64,000 nt of DNA from Bacillus pinisoli (GTDB taxonomy: Bacteria; Bacillota; Bacilli; Bacillales; SA4), in contig NZ_JAJQKI010000008.1 in assembly GCF_023036475.1 (NCBI RefSeq), positions 62,001 through 126,000 on the forward strand. The letters run 5' to 3'. The notes beneath the pieces are model-generated. The model was not told the DNA's origin. It did no database searches and saw nothing but the letters and a program-made list of their open reading frames with translations. Below, piece after piece: positions 61,006-64,000 of the stretch (within the stretch, counting starts at the first letter, position 1; each line of letters opens with the position of its first letter). The position numbers and the translations under genes are program-made.

Positions 61006-61887
61006 ATGAATGTGCGAAAAGTGTTAGAAACATATATTTCAGGTAGAGTTCATGCCAATGTCGGTCGTCAGTCTTCAACTCGTAAGGATTGGAACCAGAG
61101 ATACAGACAGTTAAAAGAAAGAGAAGCGTTAATTGTTAAAAGTCAGGCGCTTTGTGAGATTTCTAAAATAGAAGAAGTCCCAAATGGTGGGAAAAGGGTT
61201 CATTATTCCGTTCGCTTCATGGACCTCATCAAACAAAACAATCATTTTGTGAATGAGGAAAATGTTGAAGAGAGAGTTGCCTTCATTCAGCATAATCAGG
61301 TGGTAGATGATCAATTAATAACCAATACGATGAATGAAGAGCCTTTTGATGAAAGAGATCTCGTGGCAGAGGATGACGACGAACGTGCACCGTTTATCTA
61401 CGACCGTAGAGCAGCGGTGCAATATGCGGAGCAATGGTGGGATTCATATAACCCTCAATTCAAGAAGTTTGAAGTAGATTGCACGAACTTTATCTCACAG
61501 TGCTTGCACGCAGGCGGCGCATCGATGACGGGTTACCCAAACCGTGGCAAAGGCTGGTGGATGAAAAATGGCAATTGGAGCTATAGTTGGTCCGTCGCGA
61601 ATGCTTTACGTCGTTATTTACCTAATGCAAAGTCAGGAGTAAGAGCTATCGAAAAAAATAGCGCGGCCGAGTTATCCATTGGTGATGTTATTTGCTATGA
61701 CTTTGAAGGGGACGGCAAATTCAATCATAACACGATTGTCGTCGCGAAGGACCGAAACAACATGCCACTCGTTAACGCACACACCCATAATAGTCGGATG
61801 AGATATTGGTCATACACAGACTCAACAGCCTATACCCCGAACATCAAATATGCTTTTTTACACATTGTGGATGATCGATCGAAGTAG
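61006..61887 (+). CDS. Amidase domain protein (YhbB-like)
   Basis: The 293 residues have a C-terminal amidase domain (PF12671 type) with DCTNFISQCLHAGG near residue 158 carrying the catalytic Cys, later NAHTHNSRMRYWSYTDS with the His. No signal peptide is seen, so the enzyme may be cytoplasmic, as noted for YhbB. The ATG at 61006 is preferred; the site aaagggtgaaatgtagg lies just upstream. Confidence 0.85.
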   Translation: MNVRKVLETYISGRVHANVGRQSSTRKDWNQRYRQLKEREALIVKSQALCEISKIEEVPNGGKRVHYSVRFMDLIKQNNHFVNEENVEERVAFIQHNQVVDDQLITNTMNEEPFDERDLVAEDDDERAPFIYDRRAAVQYAEQWWDSYNPQFKKFEVDCTNFISQCLHAGGASMTGYPNRGKGWWMKNGNWSYSWSVANALRRYLPNAKSGVRAIEKNSAAELSIGDVICYDFEGDGKFNHNTIVVAKDRNNMPLVNAHTHNSRMRYWSYTDSTAYTPNIKYAFLHIVDDRSK

Positions 61888-61912
61888 ACTTGGCGAATGC
61901 CAAGTTTTTTTC
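61888..61912 (+). terminator. Terminator of the queG-amidase pair
   Basis: acttggc and gccaagt pair around gaat, followed by TTTTTTT. Confidence 0.9.
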
Positions 61913-61981
61913 ATGCTTAATTCTATATTTTCGTTTATGGTATACTACTGAATAGATGATTTGATGACGAGGTGAACAATC

Positions 61982-62455
61982 GTGGGAATACATGTCGTAA
62001 TGTATCAACCAGAACTCCCTGCCAATACGGGTAATATCGCACGAAGCTGTGCAGCCACAGACACAACATTACATTTAATTCGTCCCCTGGGCTTCTCGCC
62101 AGATGACAAAGTGTTAAAAAGAGCAGGGCTTGATTACTGGCAGCATGTGAACATATATTATTATGACTCACTCGATGAGCTTTTTAATAAATACAAGGAC
62201 GGAGAATTCTACTACTTAACGAAGTTTGGCCAAAAGCCACATTCGACTTGTGATTACAGTAACCTAGAAAAAGATTATTTCTTTGTTTTCGGAAAAGAAT
62301 CAGACGGTCTACCGAAGGAATTAATCGAACGGAACATGGATCGCTGTTTACGCATCCCCATGAATGATGAGGTTAGATCACTAAATTTATCAAATACAGC
62401 CGCTATTTTAATCTATGAAGTGTTGAGACAGCAAAATTTCCCTGGACTAACGTAA
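61982..62455 (+). CDS. trmL: tRNA (cytidine(34)-2'-O)-methyltransferase TrmL
   Basis: This 157-residue SPOUT methyltransferase has the motifs YQPELPANTGNIARSC near residue 9, FGKESDGLP near 103 and NLSNTAAILIYEVLRQ near 138, which form the trefoil knot. It methylates the wobble ribose of tRNA-Leu. The start GTG has cgaggtgaacaatc upstream. It is the third gene of the conserved yhbA-yhbB-cspR order. Confidence 0.95.
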   Translation: MGIHVVMYQPELPANTGNIARSCAATDTTLHLIRPLGFSPDDKVLKRAGLDYWQHVNIYYYDSLDELFNKYKDGEFYYLTKFGQKPHSTCDYSNLEKDYFFVFGKESDGLPKELIERNMDRCLRIPMNDEVRSLNLSNTAAILIYEVLRQQNFPGLT

Positions 62456-62472
62456 AAAGTCCGGGTTTTTTA
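62441..62472 (+). terminator. Terminator of trmL
   Basis: cctggact and agtccggg pair around aacgtaaaa, overlapping the stop codon, followed by TTTTTTATT. Confidence 0.75.
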
Positions 62473-62682
62473 TTGGGCTTTTGAAGCACGTAGTCCGGAA
62501 TTGCACACAAATGAAGGGGTAGCGTACAGAAGTCGGGAAGAATTGCACAGTACTTAAGGGAATACGCACAGAACTAACGATTAATTGCACAAAACCAAAA
62601 ATGAGCTGTTTCAAGTTTATAGTAAAAAGTCGTGGTGTCTAAAACCGATTATAGTGGTAACCGCACAAATCCCAGTACCAAC
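62473..62682. other. Gene-free stretch with 21-base phased repeats
   Basis: No gene is seen. GCACA or GTACA recur at 62503, 62524, 62544, 62566 and 62587, spaced 20-22 bases, with GGG(A/G)A between them. It ends before the terminator of the small minus-strand gene. Confidence 0.5.
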
Positions 62683-62710
62683 AAAAAAACCAACCGTCCA
62701 CCGGTTGGTT
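62683..62710 (-). terminator. Terminator of the 30-residue gene
   Basis: On the minus strand aaccaacc and ggttggtt pair around a short loop and are followed by TTTTTTT. Confidence 0.85.
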
Positions 62711-62724
62711 TCTTCTTACTACTA

Positions 62725-62817
62725 TTATTTTTTAATACCTGGCTTTGAATTATAACCAGCTGAGAAAATAGCTGTTAAAAATGCTAGAGAAACCCCGAGA
62801 ATTAATATAAGACCCAT
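62725..62817 (-). CDS. 30-residue membrane protein
   Basis: A very strong aaaggaggtcg site precedes the ATG by 9 bases. The product has one helix (LILILGVSLAFLTAIFSAG) and a basic tail NSKPGIKK. A terminator follows at once. The signals make it a likely real gene, although no family is recognised. Confidence 0.7.
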   Translation of the reverse strand: MGLILILGVSLAFLTAIFSAGYNSKPGIKK

Positions 62818-62987
62818 CTTACTTACGACCTCCTTTAGAACCTAGTCTTCCCAAAAACATAACTCTATTATAGCGAAATTGTCCAGATTCGTCATTGAAA
62901 TGTATGACATTTTCAAATTTTTTTAGAGAACCTCTTTGCAACGGCCGTCATAGGCTACTGTATAACTTGTAAAGGAGGCAACAGTTG

Positions 62988-63881
62988 ATGCGACGAAATT
63001 ATGGTAGCATTCAAAAGTGTGAGGAAATCCCCGTACAATTTCCTCCTCAGCATCAGGATATTCACCCAGGACTTCAATATGTGATGGACCCACAACCAAT
63101 CAGTGAGGTAAAGTCATACAAGCCAGCTGGTAAATTAAAAGGAAAAATAGCGCTAATAACAGGCGCTGATAGCGGTATTGGCCGTGCTGTTGCCATCGCG
63201 TATGCTAAGGAAGGGGCGGACATCGCGTTTGCTTACTTATACGAAGATCAAGATGCCCAGGTTACGAAACAGCGAGTAGAAGAGTTAGGTAGAAAATGTG
63301 TAGCATTCAGAGGAGATCTTGGAGACGAGGAGTTCTGCCAAACAATCGTTGCTCAAACGGTACACCATTTTGGAAAAATAGATATTTTAGTAAATAATGC
63401 AGCCATGCAATTTGTGTCTGATAGCATTTTAGATATCTCAACGGCTCAGCTTCACCGTACGTTTCAATCGAATGTATTCTCTATCTTCTATTTAACAAAA
63501 GCAGCTTTACCTTTTATGGAAAAAGGAAGCTCAATCATTAACACCTCGTCCGTTGTCGCCTATCGAGGTCATGAAAAATTAATTGATTACTCATCAACAA
63601 AAGGGGCGGTCGTAACCTTTACTAGATCCCTTGCCCTTTCTTTAGCGGGAAAGGGAATACGCGTAAACGGTGTGGCACCTGGTCCAATTTGGACACCACT
63701 AATCCCGTCCAGCTTTTCTGCAAAAGATGTCATGACGTTTGGCTATAGAGAAACAGAGATGAAGCGAGCCGGTCAACCTTACGAATTAGCGCCAGCTTTT
63801 GTGTACTTAGCATGTAGTGATTCAAGCTATGTGACAGGTGAAATGATTCATGTAAATGGCGGCAGTTTTGTAGGAGGGTAA
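62988..63881 (+). CDS. SDR family oxidoreductase
   Basis: The 297 residues have the SDR cofactor motif TGADSGIGRAVA near residue 56, NNAA near 133, the catalytic Ser and YSSTKGA near 199, and VNGG at the end. A 40-residue N-terminal extension precedes the Rossmann fold, as in the general stress proteins YdaD/YhdF. The ATG at 62988 lies 9 bases after aaaggagg. Confidence 0.93.
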   Translation: MRRNYGSIQKCEEIPVQFPPQHQDIHPGLQYVMDPQPISEVKSYKPAGKLKGKIALITGADSGIGRAVAIAYAKEGADIAFAYLYEDQDAQVTKQRVEELGRKCVAFRGDLGDEEFCQTIVAQTVHHFGKIDILVNNAAMQFVSDSILDISTAQLHRTFQSNVFSIFYLTKAALPFMEKGSSIINTSSVVAYRGHEKLIDYSSTKGAVVTFTRSLALSLAGKGIRVNGVAPGPIWTPLIPSSFSAKDVMTFGYRETEMKRAGQPYELAPAFVYLACSDSSYVTGEMIHVNGGSFVGG

Positions 63882-63989
63882 AAAGGATCATTCACAAGAT
63901 AAATTCCAATCCAAGTAATGATAAGGGACGGCTCTGCATAGATTGTAATAATCTCAACTTCTTACAAGGAAGTAATGAAGGAGGTCCTT

Positions 63990-64000
63990 ATGGATATATT
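63990..64000 (+). CDS. Start of a gene cut by the window end
   Basis: An ATG preceded by gaaggaggtcctt opens a frame (MDI) that leaves the window. Only the strong ribosome binding site supports it. Confidence 0.45.

Overview
The window looks like the chromosome of a Gram-positive, low-GC member of the Bacillaceae. The signs are AT-rich coding sequence, strong AGGAGG-type ribosome binding sites, many ATG/GTG/TTG starts with 4-nt ATGA overlaps, intrinsic terminators, lipoboxes without outer-membrane genes, a secretin-less Tad pilus cluster, an adenine-riboswitch pbuE, and the order queG - amidase - trmL known from Bacillus subtilis (yhbA-yhbB-cspR). No phage, transposase, CRISPR array or rRNA was seen; one tRNA (Gly-UCC) is present.

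Layout. 0-7.2 kb: small membrane and hypothetical proteins, a GNAT acetyltransferase, a zinc-ribbon protein beside an HExxH peptidase-like protein, a Nudix hydrolase and a SET-domain protein. 7.3-12.2 kb: a HesB/IscA-like gene and a UGSC-motif gene, each with an in-frame UGA at the redox position and a SECIS-like hairpin just downstream. Both match known selenoprotein families, so this organism very probably decodes UGA as selenocysteine. Between them lie a methyltransferase with a leader-peptide attenuator, an MFS transporter, and the conserved operon partner of the UGSC gene. 12.4-20.8 kb: a cyclic-di-GMP-I riboswitch with a terminator heads a DUF192 gene, three tandem Flp pilins and a full monoderm Tad pilus machine (prepilin peptidase, TadE, TadG-like, CpaB, TadZ, TadA, TadB, TadC).

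20.8-25.6 kb: a SEC-C protein and an arginine-type amino-acid ABC importer. 25.8-35.8 kb: an accessory stretch of small lipoproteins, DUF proteins, two decayed genes fused by a deletion, a DUF5316 gene with an in-frame TGA, PbuE with its adenine riboswitch, a CPBP protease, MOSC, ASCH and GNAT proteins. 35.9-36.9 kb: five tandem copies of a ~165-bp unit containing small hairpins, next to a 38-codon ORF that shares its edges. 37-45.9 kb: GNAT, DUF4269, a kinase-like protein, an MscS-type channel, and an RND exporter plus heptad-repeat partner divergent from a TetR regulator.

46-48.9 kb: two tandem RRNPP-type (PlcR/NprR-like) regulators; the second is followed directly by a 45-codon exported pro-peptide and a terminator, which is a complete candidate quorum-sensing module. 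49-56.7 kb: hypothetical membrane proteins and lipoproteins, a DUF1648 protein, a YtrA-type GntR/ABC transporter operon, a CxxC zinc-finger membrane protein, and an AhpD-like protein divergent from an Lrp regulator. 56.8-64 kb: two overlapping YibE/F genes, tRNA-Gly, a B3/B4-domain protein, queG-amidase-trmL, an SDR oxidoreductase and the start of one more gene.

Nine copies of a REP-like element (a fixed tag starting TTCGACAAAATTCGGGTGG followed by a variable hairpin) are scattered between genes from 21 to 52 kb.
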